Source: Bradyrhizobium sp. B124 (GTDB taxonomy: Bacteria > Pseudomonadota > Alphaproteobacteria > Rhizobiales > Xanthobacteraceae). From it: a DNA stretch of 64,000 bases. Shown one piece after another: positions 19,915 through 28,810 of this stretch; within the stretch, counting starts at the first letter, position 1, and each line of letters begins with the position of its first letter. The notes below the pieces were generated by a model. That model had not been told where the DNA came from, ran no database searches, and saw only the letters and a list, made by a program, of their open reading frames with translations. Made by a program: the position numbers and the translations under genes. Where the stretch lies: contig NZ_CP152413.1 of assembly GCF_038967635.1 (NCBI RefSeq), positions 8,994,001-9,058,000 of the forward strand, written 5' to 3'.

Positions 19915-20074
19915 ATTAATTTATTCTGGAAGTTAAATAAATGATGCTTGCCTCCGTTGCATTGTAGGGGCACAATCTCACCAAAGGTTGTCGGAAGCAT
20001 CGCCGCACCTAGCGGATGGCGAGGCTTGCTCAATTATTTCGGGAGATAACGCCTCGTGACCCTCCGTGCCTCCG
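19915..20074. repeat. Degenerate direct repeat, unit A, upstream of chvE
   Basis: Unit A of a tandem regulatory duplication of about 160 bp. It shares with unit B (20075-20251), in the same order, AATTTATT...TAAATAAATG, then TAGGGG, then ATCT followed by ACCAAAGGTTG, and finally CGGGAGA..GCGCCTC-like and CTCC..TCCG blocks. No gene is evident in 19883-20500; this duplication and a promoter near chvE are what the gap holds. Confidence 0.65.
19919..19942. promoter_or_regulatory. AT-rich palindrome A (operator-like)
   Basis: A 24-bp site with arms ATTTATT and AATAAAT around a 10-base unpaired core. It is the first element of repeat unit A and matches palindrome B 160 bp downstream. Likely a binding site for a sugar-responsive regulator; the regulator is not identified. 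Confidence 0.5.
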
Positions 20075-20251
20075 ATCAATTTATTTGGATATCTAAATAA
20101 ATGGCCAGTCGGTGCGCTCATTCATATATTAGGGGTGGTATCTACCAAAGGTTGCTCGAGACGGTGACGTACCACCAGAAAGTCTGGCGGGTGGTAGCGT
20201 TTGCCAACAGTTCCGGGAGACCGGCGCCTCATGATCCTCCACGTCATTCCG
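20075..20251. repeat. Degenerate direct repeat, unit B, upstream of chvE
   Basis: The second, about 177-bp copy of the unit described for 19915-20074. ACCAAAGGTTG lies 66 bases from the palindrome start here and 62 in unit A. Between that block and the CGGGAGA block it contains a hairpin with arms TACCAC and GTGGTA. Short reading frames within it are not supported as genes. Confidence 0.65.
20079..20102. promoter_or_regulatory. AT-rich palindrome B (operator-like)
   Basis: A 24-bp near-perfect palindrome: ATTTATTT, core GGATATCT, AAATAAAT, with 11 of 12 base pairs matching. It stands out from the GC-rich surroundings and repeats the element at 19919. Probable operator for the chvE operon. 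Confidence 0.6.
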
Positions 20252-20445
20252 ACACCTCGTTCATCCCACGACATGACTCGCGGGTGAGCTTGGTATTGCA
20301 GGATCGACATGGCTGACTGTGTGGAGTGAGCATTGGCGCTGTTGACGGGTTTAATCGACATTCCGCAATTTCGGTTCGTGACGGCCCCGGCGCCGATCCG
20401 ACATCGCCGTGGATCTGCGGCCGGCCTACGAATGATAGCCGTCGA

Positions 20446-20473
20446 TTGACGCGGTCCACGGCAACGGTACCCT
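20446..20473 (+). promoter_or_regulatory. Possible chvE promoter
   Basis: TTGACG (20446-20451) and TACCCT (20468-20473) spaced by 16 bases, giving a start near 20480 and a 20-base leader before the chvE ATG with AAGGGAG as ribosome site. The -10 match is modest. Confidence 0.4.
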
Positions 20474-20500
20474 CAACTCAAAAAACCAAGGGAGCGAAGC

Positions 20501-21568
20501 ATGTTCAAACTGAAGGTCTCGTTGATCGCACTGGCGTTGGCAGGTCTTACTGCGACCGCACCGGACGCACGCGCCCAGAGCAAGCCGACCATCGGCATCG
20601 CGATGCCGACCAAATCCTCGGCGCGCTGGATCGACGACGGCAACAACATGGTCAAGGTGCTGAAGGAACGCGGCTACGGCACCGATCTGCAATATGCCGA
20701 CGACGACATCCCGAACCAGCTCTCCCAGGTCGAGAACATGGTGACCAAGGGCGCCAAGGTCCTGGTCATCGCGGCGATCGACGGCACCACGCTGTCCGAT
20801 GCGCTGAAGCAGGCCAAGGCCCAGGGCATCACGGTGATCGCCTATGACCGCCTGATCCGCGACACGCCGAACGTCGACTATTACGCGACCTTCGACAATT
20901 TCCAGGTCGGCGTGCTGCAGGCAGGGTCGATCGTGAATGCGCTCGGGCTGAAGGACGGCAAGGGGCCCTTCAACATCGAGCTGTTCGGCGGCTCGCCCGA
21001 CGACAACAACGCCTATTTCTTCTACGACGGCGCGATGTCGGTGCTGAAGCCGTATATCGACAGCGGCAAGCTTGTGGTCGCGAGCGGCCAGACGGGCATG
21101 GGTAAGGTCGCGACCTTGCGCTGGGACGGCGCGACGGCGCAGGCACGGATGGACAATCTGCTCAGCGCCTTCTACGGCAAGAAGCGCGTCGATGCGGTGC
21201 TGTCGCCCTATGACGGCCTGTCGATCGGCATCATCTCCTCCCTGAAGGGCGTCGGCTATGGCAGCAAGGACCAGCCGATGCCGTTCGTCAGCGGCCAGGA
21301 TGCCGAGGTGCCCTCGATCAAGGCGATGCTGCGCGGCGAGCAATACTCGACCATCTTCAAGGACACCCGCGATCTCGCCAAGGTCACGGCCGACATGGTC
21401 GATGCCGTGCTGAGCAAGAAGGAGGTCAGTGTCAACGACACCAAGACCTACAACAACGGGGTCAAGGTGGTTCCGTCCTATCTGCTGAAGCCGGTCGTGG
21501 TGGATAAGACCAATTGGGAGAAAGTCCTGATTGACAGCGGCTACTACAAGCGTTCGCAATTCGACTAG
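20501..21568 (+). CDS. chvE: ChvE-type sugar-binding protein
   Basis: A 355-residue periplasmic receptor for pentoses and hexoses. A signal peptide ends near residue 25 (PDARAQ), and [17 protein letters not shown] then [12 protein letters not shown] are near-identical to what I know of Agrobacterium ChvE, as are [19 protein letters not shown] and [20 protein letters not shown]. In Agrobacterium, ChvE both feeds the GguAB transporter and presents sugars to the VirA sensor. No virA is seen here, so transport is the supported role. It heads the chvE-gguA-gguB operon. Confidence 0.93.
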   Translation: MFKLKVSLIALALAGLTATAPDARAQSKPTIGIAMPTKSSARWIDDGNNMVKVLKERGYGTDLQYADDDIPNQLSQVENMVTKGAKVLVIAAIDGTTLSDALKQAKAQGITVIAYDRLIRDTPNVDYYATFDNFQVGVLQAGSIVNALGLKDGKGPFNIELFGGSPDDNNAYFFYDGAMSVLKPYIDSGKLVVASGQTGMGKVATLRWDGATAQARMDNLLSAFYGKKRVDAVLSPYDGLSIGIISSLKGVGYGSKDQPMPFVSGQDAEVPSIKAMLRGEQYSTIFKDTRDLAKVTADMVDAVLSKKEVSVNDTKTYNNGVKVVPSYLLKPVVVDKTNWEKVLIDSGYYKRSQFD

Positions 21569-21625
21569 GGCGGGCGAGCGGGGCTGATAGCGCCGAGGCC
21601 TAGTGACGTTGCGGGATGTGATCCG

Positions 21626-23206
21626 ATGACGGCGATGCTTGAGATGCGTAACGTCAGCAAGAGCTTTGCCGGCGTGCAGGCATTGCGCGACGTCAATTTC
21701 ACTGTGGAAGCCGGGCAGATCCATGCGCTGGTCGGCGAGAACGGTGCGGGCAAGTCGACCCTGATGAAGGTGCTGAGCGGGGTCTATCCCGCCGGCAGCT
21801 ACGAAGGGTCGATCCTGTTCGATGGCGAGGAGCGCCGGTTCGGCGACATCAACGACTCCGAGGCGCTGGGGATCATCATCATCCACCAGGAGCTGGCGCT
21901 GATCCCGCTGATGTCGATCGCCGAGAATATCTTTCTGTCGCGCGCGCCGTCGCGGTTCGGAGTGGTAGACCGCAATGCGGTGTACCGGCGGACGGCCGAG
22001 CTGCTGGCGCAGGTCGGCCTGCGCGAATCGCCGGACACTCTCGTCACCGATCTCGGCGTCGGCAAGCAGCAGCTGGTCGAGATCGCCAAGGCGCTGTCGA
22101 AGCAGGTGCGCCTCCTGATCCTGGACGAGCCGACCGCGAGCCTCAACGAGGCCGACAGCGCCGCGCTGCTGGACCGGCTGCTGGTATTCCGCGAGCAGGG
22201 CATCGCCTCGATCCTGATCTCGCACAAGCTGAACGAGGTCGCACGGGTCGCCGACCGGATCACGGTGCTGCGCGACGGCCGCACCGTCGACAGCCTCGAT
22301 TGCAGGACCGAGCAGGTCGACGAGGACCGCATCATCCGCAGCATGGTCAACCGCGATCTCGCGCATCGCTTCCCGGAGCGAAACGTTGAGATCGGTGATC
22401 CCGTGATGACGGTGGAGAACTGGTCGGTGTATCACCCGTTGCATACCGCCCGGCAGGTGATCAAGAACGTCGATTTCAGGGTGCGCCGCGGCGAGGTGGT
22501 CGGCATCGCCGGCCTGATGGGCGCCGGCCGCACCGAGTTCGCCATGAGCCTGTTCGGCAGGGCCTGGGGCTACAATATCTCCGGCAGGATCAGCCTTGAC
22601 GGACGCGAGGCCAACCTTGCCAGCGTGCCGGCTGCGATCCATGCCGGCCTCGCCTATGTCACCGAGGACCGCAAGCAGCTCGGGTTGATCCTCGCCGACG
22701 ACGTCCGCAAGAACGTGACGCTGGCGAGCCTTCGCCAGGTGTCGGATCGCGGCGTGATCGACGATGTCGTCGAGCTGAAGGCCGCGAGCGACTACCGCAG
22801 CCGGATGCGGATCCGCTGTTCCGACGTCTATCAGGAGGCCGGACAGCTCTCGGGCGGCAACCAGCAGAAGGTGGTGCTGTCGAAATGGCTGATGACCGAT
22901 CCGCAGGTGCTGCTGCTGGACGAGCCGACCCGCGGCATCGACGTCGGGGCAAAATACGAGATCTATTGTATCATCAACGAGCTCGCGGAGGCCGGCAAGG
23001 GCGTCGTGGTGATCTCGTCGGAAATGCCGGAATTGCTCGGCATCTGCGACCGGATCTGCGTGATGAATGACGGCGCCTTCGTCGGCGAGTTCGCGAAGGA
23101 CGACGCGACGCAGGAGAAGATCATGCGCGCCATCATGCGCAATGTCAGGCTGTCCGGGAACGGCGCCCACGACAGCGGGGAACGGGCGGGAGACGGAGCA
23201 CAATGA
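21626..23206 (+). CDS. gguA: Sugar ABC transporter ATPase GguA (MmsA/XylG type)
   Basis: A 526-residue ATPase with two fused ABC domains. Domain 1 has Walker A GENGAGKST (residues 37-45), signature LGVGKQQLVEIAKAL and LILDEPTASL. Domain 2 has the degenerate Walker A GLMGAGRTE typical of the CUT2 family, signature LSGGNQQKVVLSKWL and LLLDEPTRGIDVG. It energises uptake of the sugar delivered by ChvE. It starts 57 bp after chvE, and its stop overlaps the permease start. Confidence 0.93.
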   Translation: MTAMLEMRNVSKSFAGVQALRDVNFTVEAGQIHALVGENGAGKSTLMKVLSGVYPAGSYEGSILFDGEERRFGDINDSEALGIIIIHQELALIPLMSIAENIFLSRAPSRFGVVDRNAVYRRTAELLAQVGLRESPDTLVTDLGVGKQQLVEIAKALSKQVRLLILDEPTASLNEADSAALLDRLLVFREQGIASILISHKLNEVARVADRITVLRDGRTVDSLDCRTEQVDEDRIIRSMVNRDLAHRFPERNVEIGDPVMTVENWSVYHPLHTARQVIKNVDFRVRRGEVVGIAGLMGAGRTEFAMSLFGRAWGYNISGRISLDGREANLASVPAAIHAGLAYVTEDRKQLGLILADDVRKNVTLASLRQVSDRGVIDDVVELKAASDYRSRMRIRCSDVYQEAGQLSGGNQQKVVLSKWLMTDPQVLLLDEPTRGIDVGAKYEIYCIINELAEAGKGVVVISSEMPELLGICDRICVMNDGAFVGEFAKDDATQEKIMRAIMRNVRLSGNGAHDSGERAGDGAQ

Positions 23207-24393
23207 CCGACAAGACGGTGTCACTTCCCGAGACCCCCAAGCATTCCGGCTTCATCAAGAACAATCTGCGCAACTACGGCATGCTGCTGTCGCTGCTTGC
23301 GATCATGCTGTTCTTCGAGATCGTGACCGACGGCACGCTGTTGCAGCCGGTCAATCTCACCAATCTCGTGCTGCAGAACAGCTACATCGTGATCATGGCG
23401 CTCGGCATGCTGCTCGTGATCGTCACCGGGCATATCGACCTTTCGGTCGGCTCGGTTGCGGGATTCGTCGGCGCGGTCGCGGCGGTGCTGATGGTGAGCT
23501 ACCATGTCGACTACCCGACTGCCTTCATCGTCTGTCTCTTGATCGGTGCCGCGATCGGCGCTGCGCAGGGCTACTGGGTCGCCTATTTCAAGATTCCGTC
23601 CTTCATCGTGACGCTGGCGGGCATGCTGGTGTTCAAGGGGCTTGCGCTCGCGGTGCTGCAGGGCCGGTCGGTCGGGCCGTTTCCGCCGACCTTCCAGAAG
23701 CTGTCGTCGGGCTTCATCCCCGAGCTGTTTCCGAGCGCCGGCACGCTCTATCCGACCTCGCTCCTAATCGGCGTCGTGCTGGCGTTCGCGCTGGTGCTCG
23801 CGAGCGCCAAGAGCCGGGCGCGCGAGCAGTCGCACGGCATCGAGGTCGAGCCCTACGCGTTCTTCATCGCCAAGAGCATCGCGCTGGCGGGCGCGGTGCT
23901 CTACTTCACCTATCTGATCGCCTCGCATCGCGGCCTGCCGAACGTGCTCGTCATCATGACTGTGCTGATCGCGCTGTACGGCTTCGTCACGCGGCGGACC
24001 GTGATCGGCCGGCAGATCTATGCGGTTGGTGGCAACGCCAAGGCCGCGAAGCTGTCGGGCGTCAAGACCGAGCGGCTAACCTTCTTCACCTTCGTCAACA
24101 TGGGCGTGCTGGCGGCGCTCGCCGGGCTGGTGTTTGCTGCGCGGCTCAACACCGCGACGCCGAAGGCCGGCCTCGGCTTCGAGCTCGACGTGATCGCCGC
24201 CTGCTTCATCGGTGGCGCCTCGGCCTATGGCGGCGTCGGCCGGGTCGGCGGCGCGGTGGTCGGCGCCATGATCATGGGTGTGATGAACAACGGCATGTCG
24301 ATCCTCGGCATCGGCATCGATTATCAGCAAGTGATCAAGGGCCTCGTCCTGCTGGGCGCCGTCTGCATCGATGTCTACAACCAGCGCCGGTGA
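23203..24393 (+). CDS. gguB: Sugar ABC transporter permease GguB
   Basis: A 396-residue inner-membrane permease of the CUT2 (ribose/xylose) family with roughly ten hydrophobic segments. Family hallmarks are MALGMLLVIVTGHIDLSVGSVAGF and IAACFIGGASAYGGVGRVGGAVVGA, where the transporter contacts the ATPase. It overlaps gguA by 4 bases and completes the chvE-gguAB importer. Confidence 0.92.
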   Translation: MTDKTVSLPETPKHSGFIKNNLRNYGMLLSLLAIMLFFEIVTDGTLLQPVNLTNLVLQNSYIVIMALGMLLVIVTGHIDLSVGSVAGFVGAVAAVLMVSYHVDYPTAFIVCLLIGAAIGAAQGYWVAYFKIPSFIVTLAGMLVFKGLALAVLQGRSVGPFPPTFQKLSSGFIPELFPSAGTLYPTSLLIGVVLAFALVLASAKSRAREQSHGIEVEPYAFFIAKSIALAGAVLYFTYLIASHRGLPNVLVIMTVLIALYGFVTRRTVIGRQIYAVGGNAKAAKLSGVKTERLTFFTFVNMGVLAALAGLVFAARLNTATPKAGLGFELDVIAACFIGGASAYGGVGRVGGAVVGAMIMGVMNNGMSILGIGIDYQQVIKGLVLLGAVCIDVYNQRR

Positions 24394-24450
24394 TTGCCGC
24401 GCAGTCATGATCCTGCGATAGGATGGCGGCGCAACGCAGGAGAATGCCGC

Positions 24451-25281
24451 GTGAAACTGTCCCATGCCGATGCGCTGAACATCGGAAACATTCTCGCCGA
24501 GGTCGGCCGCACCGAGATCATGCCGCGGTTCCGCCGCGTCCGGGAGATCGAGGTCCGTACCAAGACGTCGGCATTCGACGTGGTCACCGAGGCCGATGAA
24601 ATTGCCGAGCAGGCGATCTCGGCGGCGCTGCTCCGGGCGTTTCCGAATGCGGTCGTGATCGGCGAGGAGGGCACGGCACGCGATCCGGCCGCGCTCGATC
24701 AGGTCGGAACCGCGGAGCTCGCGTTCATCATCGATCCGATCGACGGCACGAGGAATTTTACCTCGAGTCTGCCGCTGTTCGGCTCCATGGTGGCGGCCAC
24801 GATGCGCGGCGAAATCGTGTTCGGCGCGATCCATGACCCGGTCAGCAACGACACTGCATTCGCGCTGCGCGGCGAGGGGGCGTGGCTCGAAATGCCGGAC
24901 GGCAGGCGGCACGATTTGAAGGTGGCCGCGGCGGTGCCGGTCAAGCAGATGGACGCGGTGGTCGGTGTCAACTTCCTGCCGGAGCCGTTGCGCGCAACTG
25001 TCGCCGGCAATCTGTCCAGGCTTGGCGTCAGCGCGTGGCTTCGATGCGCCGCGCATGAGTATCGCATGGCGGCGTCGGGCCATTGCCATCTCTTATTCTA
25101 CAACAAGCTGATGCCGTGGGATCATGCCGCCGGCTGGCTGTTGCATCGCGAGGCCGGCGGCTACAGCGCACATTTCGACGGATCGCCCAAGCCGGTCAAT
25201 CTGACCGGCGGCTTGCTCTGCGCGCCCGACGAAGCGAGCTGGCATGCGGCGCAACAAGCGATCCTGACGCCGGCCGGGTAG
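24451..25281 (+). CDS. Inositol monophosphatase family protein
   Basis: A 276-residue magnesium-dependent phosphatase. It has the metal ligands GEEG and DPIDGTRNF and the C-terminal WDHAAGWLLHREAGG motif of the IMPase/SuhB/CysQ superfamily. The start is GTG at 24451 with AGGAG 8 bases upstream. It lies 57 bp after gguB on the same strand and may be in the same transcript, suggesting a sugar or polyol phosphate as substrate. Inositol-1-phosphate, histidinol phosphate and PAP remain open possibilities. Confidence 0.85.
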   Translation: MKLSHADALNIGNILAEVGRTEIMPRFRRVREIEVRTKTSAFDVVTEADEIAEQAISAALLRAFPNAVVIGEEGTARDPAALDQVGTAELAFIIDPIDGTRNFTSSLPLFGSMVAATMRGEIVFGAIHDPVSNDTAFALRGEGAWLEMPDGRRHDLKVAAAVPVKQMDAVVGVNFLPEPLRATVAGNLSRLGVSAWLRCAAHEYRMAASGHCHLLFYNKLMPWDHAAGWLLHREAGGYSAHFDGSPKPVNLTGGLLCAPDEASWHAAQQAILTPAG

Positions 25282-25316
25282 AGGGCGGATGTGCGCTGGG
25301 AATAGAGTTTCGAGCT

Positions 25317-25545
25317 CAACTGTCAAGCAACCCGCTCGGTGTCGTCCCTGCGCATGCGTCGCCACTAGCCCCGTCATCCTGAGGAGCGCGTAGCGCGTCT
25401 CGAAGGATGCACGGCCCCACTGTGGCCGATTCATCCTTCGAGGCTCGCCGAAGAGGCTCGGACCTCAGGATGACGGGTCGGATAGGATTCAACTGTCAAA
25501 CAGCTAGTTCGGTGTCGTCCCTGCTTTCGCAGGGACGACACCGAA
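25317..25545. repeat. Composite intergenic palindromic repeat
   Basis: Two 35-bp direct copies (25317-25351 and 25490-25524), both running from CAACTGTCAA to GGTGTCGTCCCTGC, flank a nested palindrome. The palindrome's outer arms are 25370-25384 and 25463-25477 (CCCGTCATCCTGAGG and its complement, 15 bp) and inner arms CTCGAAGGATG (25399) and CATCCTTCGAG (25432). The right end forms a perfect 17-bp hairpin, 25508-25524 with 25529-25545, loop TTTC. Such modules are common between genes in Bradyrhizobium. This accounts for the gap 25282-25649; no gene is seen there. Confidence 0.8.
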
Positions 25546-25649
25546 TGTGTTGTACGGTATGTGAGTCATACTTGCGCGCTCTCGCGATACGAGTTGCCTC
25601 AACTTTGCGTCTCGTCCCACCCTCTCATTGAACAGAGGGCACGGCGGCA

Positions 25650-26876
25650 CTATTCGCTGCCGACCTCGCCGGTGATGATGTTGCCGAACAGCTTCCAGCT
25701 CTCGCCTTCGAACCGCATCAGCTGCGACTGCTCGATCGGGCGGAAGTCCGTCGCGCTGGTGTTGATTCTGATCCCGGGCAGGATCATCTTCGGCGCAAAG
25801 TCCTTCAGGCCGGCGGCCTGCTTCATCACATTCTCGCGTGTGAGATCGTCGCCGCACTGCTTGAGCACCTGCGCGAGCGTTTGCGCGGCGGCGTAGCCAT
25901 AGACGTGATTGCCGTTGGTCTTGTCGCCGTCGGGCATATACTTGTCCATGAACGCGCGCCATTCCCTGGTTTCGGCATCGTCGTTCCAGATCGTGTCGGT
26001 CGGATCCTTGAGGTAGGCGACCGAGATGATGCCCTGGGAATGCTCGATGCCGGCGGCGCGCATGACAGAGGCGACCGACGTCGCGGTCGAGGTCAGGAAG
26101 AAGGTCGGCTTCCAGCCGAGCTCGGCAACCTTCTTGATGGTCTGCGCCGCGCCCTTCGGCGCCGCCCAGGTGAACAGGATGTCGGCGCCGGAGGCGCGCA
26201 GCGCGACGATCTGCGAATCCAGCGTCGGATCGGTCAGCTCGTAGGATTTGTCGGCGACGATCATGCTGCTCGCCTTGTCGCCGAGGCCGTCGCGCAGCCC
26301 CTTGAGCGCATCCTTGCCGGCATCGTCATTCTGCCAGAGCACCGCGATCTTGCCGTTCGGGAATTTGTCGAGGATGTATCTGGCGTAGATCCGCCCTTCG
26401 CTCTGGTAGTTCGGCTGCCAACCCATCGTCCAGGGAAAGCCCTGGGGATCGCCGAAGCGCGTCGCGCCCGATGCGATGAAGAGGTGGGGGACCTTCTTGG
26501 CGTTCAGATATTTCTGGATCGCGACATTGGGCGCGGTGCCGAGCGGCTGGAACACCAGCAGCACCTCGTCGCCCTCAACCAGCTTGCGCGCCTGCTCGAC
26601 CGATTTCGGCGGCGAGAAGCCGTCGTCGTAGCTGATGAAGTTGATCTTGCGTCCGTTGATGCCGCCCTGGTCGTTGATCATCTTGAAATAGGCTGCCTCG
26701 GTCCGGCCGATCGCGCCGTAGGCCGAAGCGGGACCGCTATAGGGCATGATGTTGCCGATCTTGATCTCGGTATCCGAGACCCCTGGGCCGTAGTTCTTCT
26801 GTGCGAGCGCGGGCGACAGCGCGCCGATCGTTACCGCGGCCGCCAGGCACGCACGAAGACAGAATCCGTCCAACAT
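25650..26876 (-). CDS. ABC transporter substrate-binding protein, branched-chain amino acid type
   Basis: A 408-residue periplasmic receptor. The signal peptide ends at SPALAQ (about residue 26), followed by VSDTEIKIGNIMPYSGPASAYG and the type I binding-protein fold of the Leu/Ile/Val family. No permease or ATPase genes are adjacent, so it must work with a transporter encoded elsewhere. It is divergent from the Baeyer-Villiger monooxygenase, and a perfect LacI-type operator lies 110 bp before its start. It probably binds the compound, or a precursor of the compound, oxidised by that enzyme (inference). Confidence 0.88.
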   Translation of the reverse strand: MLDGFCLRACLAAAVTIGALSPALAQKNYGPGVSDTEIKIGNIMPYSGPASAYGAIGRTEAAYFKMINDQGGINGRKINFISYDDGFSPPKSVEQARKLVEGDEVLLVFQPLGTAPNVAIQKYLNAKKVPHLFIASGATRFGDPQGFPWTMGWQPNYQSEGRIYARYILDKFPNGKIAVLWQNDDAGKDALKGLRDGLGDKASSMIVADKSYELTDPTLDSQIVALRASGADILFTWAAPKGAAQTIKKVAELGWKPTFFLTSTATSVASVMRAAGIEHSQGIISVAYLKDPTDTIWNDDAETREWRAFMDKYMPDGDKTNGNHVYGYAAAQTLAQVLKQCGDDLTRENVMKQAAGLKDFAPKMILPGIRINTSATDFRPIEQSQLMRFEGESWKLFGNIITGEVGSE

Positions 26877-26951
26877 CCCTCAGTCACTCCCTGATTGTCC
26901 GCTGATCGCCCTGTGGCGCGCGCGCGGTTCCCCCGGTCGACGGCCGGTGCG

Positions 26952-26980
26952 TTGACGCCAGGCGACAATTATCGTATGCG
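26952..26980 (+). promoter_or_regulatory. Promoter of the monooxygenase gene
   Basis: TTGACG (26952-26957), 17-base spacer, TATGCG (26975-26980). The predicted start at about 26987 falls inside the LacI operator, the usual arrangement for repression. Confidence 0.5.
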
Positions 26981-26985
26981 CTTCC

Positions 26986-27007
26986 AGTCTGGAAACGTTT
27001 CCAGACT
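26986..27007. promoter_or_regulatory. LacI-family operator, site 1
   Basis: A perfect 22-bp palindrome made of AGTCTGGAAAC and its complement GTTTCCAGACT, with the central CG typical of LacI-family sites. It lies between the divergent ABC receptor and monooxygenase genes, across the predicted transcription start of the latter. Confidence 0.8.
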
Positions 27008-27059
27008 AGCGCGCGTTCCTACCGATGGCAATATTCCTGCGGCCGGAGAGATGTGACAA

Positions 27060-28691
27060 ATGAGCAGACTGGAGCAGACGAGCCCGGACCATGGCGCGAG
27101 GCCGCCGCTGGTCGCCGAATGCGATGCGGTGGTGGTCGGTGCCGGCTTCGGCGGGCTCTATGCGATCTATCGGTTGCGCGAGCTCGGGCTGAAGGTGATC
27201 GGCATCGAGGCGGCGTCCGACGTCGGCGGCACCTGGTACTGGAATCGCTATCCCGGCGCGCGCTGCGACATTCCGAGCCTGTTCTATTCCTACAGCTGGT
27301 CGGAGGAGCTGCGGCAGGAATGGCGCTGGAGCGAGAAATACGCCGCCCAGCCGGAGATCCTGCGCTACGCGCAGCATGTCGCCGACCGGTTCGGTCTGCG
27401 CTCCCTGATCCGCTTCGACACTCGCGTGACGAGCGCCGACTGGGACGAAGAAGGCGAGAGCTGGACGTTGCGCACCGATCGCGGCGATTGCATCGTCGCA
27501 TCGACTTGTGTGATGGCGACCGGCAATCTCTCGGTACCCAACAAGCCGAAGCTCGCGGGCCTCGCGCGTTTTCGTGGGCCGGTCTATCACACCGGGCAGT
27601 GGCCGCATCAGGAGATCGACTTTTCCGGCTTGCGCGTTGCCGTGATCGGCACCGGCTCGTCGGGTGTGCAGACGATCCCGATGGTCGCAAAGGCGGCGAG
27701 CCGCCTGACCGTATTCCAGCGCACGCCGAACTACTCGGTGCCTGCACGCAATGCGCCGCTGTCCGAAGCCGACATCGCTGCCGCCGAGCCCGTGATCGCG
27801 AAATATCGCGAGAGCCTCGAGACGCCGGAGTTCGGGCGGGTTCCTGCGAATGCCTTCGACGCGCCGGTGCCCGAGCGGGACGTGCAATGGGCGCGCTATG
27901 AACAGCTTTGGGAGCAAGGCGGCGGCGGCATCCTGACCGCATTCCCGAACATCCTGACCGATGCGGCCGTCAACGACGTCGCCTGCGATTTCGTGCGCGC
28001 CAAGATCCGCGGCATCGTGCACGACGGGGCGACGGCGGAGGCGCTGTCACCGAAGGATTATCCGCTCGGCGTCAAGCGTATCTGCATCGATACCGGCTAT
28101 TTCGCGACCTACAATCTGCCGCATGTCGAGCTGGTCGATTTGCGCGCGGAGCCGCTGACGACAGTCACCGAGACCGGCGTCGAGACCGCGACGCGGTCCT
28201 TTACGCTCGATGCGCTGGTGCTGGCGACGGGCTATGACGCGATGACCGGGGCGCTCGCCGCGATGCAGATCCGCGGGCGGGACGGCGCGACCCTGAAGGA
28301 AGCCTGGGCCGACGGGCCCAGCGCCTATCTCGGCCTGATGGTGTCGGGCTTTCCGAACCTGTTTGTCGTGACCGGGCCGGGCAGCCCCTCCGTCATCGGC
28401 AACGTGATCCACGCCTGCGAGAACCATGTCGAGTGGATCACGGCCTGTCTCGGCAACATGCGCGCCAAGGGATTGACGCGGATCGAGCCGGAGCGCGACG
28501 CCGAGCGGGCCTGGATGGCGCATGTCGCCGACGCCGCCAGTCGCACGCTCTATCCGAAGGCGAATTCCTGGTACCAGGGCGCCAACATCGCGGGCAAGCC
28601 GCGCGTGTTCATGCCCTATGTCGGCCAGGGCTACCGCCACCGCATCGCGCAGATCGCGCAGCGCGGTTATGAAGGGTTTGTGCTCCGCTGA
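27060..28691 (+). CDS. Flavin-containing Baeyer-Villiger monooxygenase
   Basis: A 543-residue FAD/NADPH enzyme. The first Rossmann motif GAGFGG is at residues 27-32, the second (NADPH) GTGSSG at 197-202, and between them the fingerprint FRGPVYHTGQWP (171-182) matches the type I BVMO consensus FxGxxxHTxxWP. The length and DVGGTWYWNRYPGARCD fit the cyclohexanone monooxygenase group. It inserts oxygen next to a ketone to form an ester or lactone; the substrate is unknown. A LacI-type operator sits on its promoter, and a cupin gene with a similar operator follows. Confidence 0.9.
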   Translation: MSRLEQTSPDHGARPPLVAECDAVVVGAGFGGLYAIYRLRELGLKVIGIEAASDVGGTWYWNRYPGARCDIPSLFYSYSWSEELRQEWRWSEKYAAQPEILRYAQHVADRFGLRSLIRFDTRVTSADWDEEGESWTLRTDRGDCIVASTCVMATGNLSVPNKPKLAGLARFRGPVYHTGQWPHQEIDFSGLRVAVIGTGSSGVQTIPMVAKAASRLTVFQRTPNYSVPARNAPLSEADIAAAEPVIAKYRESLETPEFGRVPANAFDAPVPERDVQWARYEQLWEQGGGGILTAFPNILTDAAVNDVACDFVRAKIRGIVHDGATAEALSPKDYPLGVKRICIDTGYFATYNLPHVELVDLRAEPLTTVTETGVETATRSFTLDALVLATGYDAMTGALAAMQIRGRDGATLKEAWADGPSAYLGLMVSGFPNLFVVTGPGSPSVIGNVIHACENHVEWITACLGNMRAKGLTRIEPERDAERAWMAHVADAASRTLYPKANSWYQGANIAGKPRVFMPYVGQGYRHRIAQIAQRGYEGFVLR

Positions 28692-28719
28692 GAGCGGCGC
28701 TATGAGCGCCGTCTATCTC

Positions 28720-28806
28720 CGTCATTGCGAACGCAGCGAAGCAATCCATCGCGCGGCATATGCTGGACGATGGATTGCTTCGTCGCTATCGCTCTTCGCA
28801 ATGACG
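28720..28806. repeat. Intergenic palindromic repeat (RPE type)
   Basis: Nested inverted repeat: outer arms CGTCATTGCGA (28720-28730) and TCGCAATGACG (28796-28806), inner arms GAAGCAATCCATCG (28738-28751) and CGATGGATTGCTTC (28768-28781). This CGTCATTGCGA..GCGAAGCAATCCA form is widely dispersed in Bradyrhizobium genomes. It lies immediately upstream of the cupin operator. Confidence 0.85.
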
Positions 28807-28810
28807 AAGT

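Noticed and set aside
20101-20361. Short frames on both strands in the gap before chvE
   Set aside because: They lie within the duplicated regulatory unit, lack good ribosome sites, and neither copy of the duplication preserves the frame.
20426-23224. A 932-codon minus-strand frame across chvE and gguA
   Set aside because: Antisense to well-supported genes, no motifs, and composition typical of a shadow frame.
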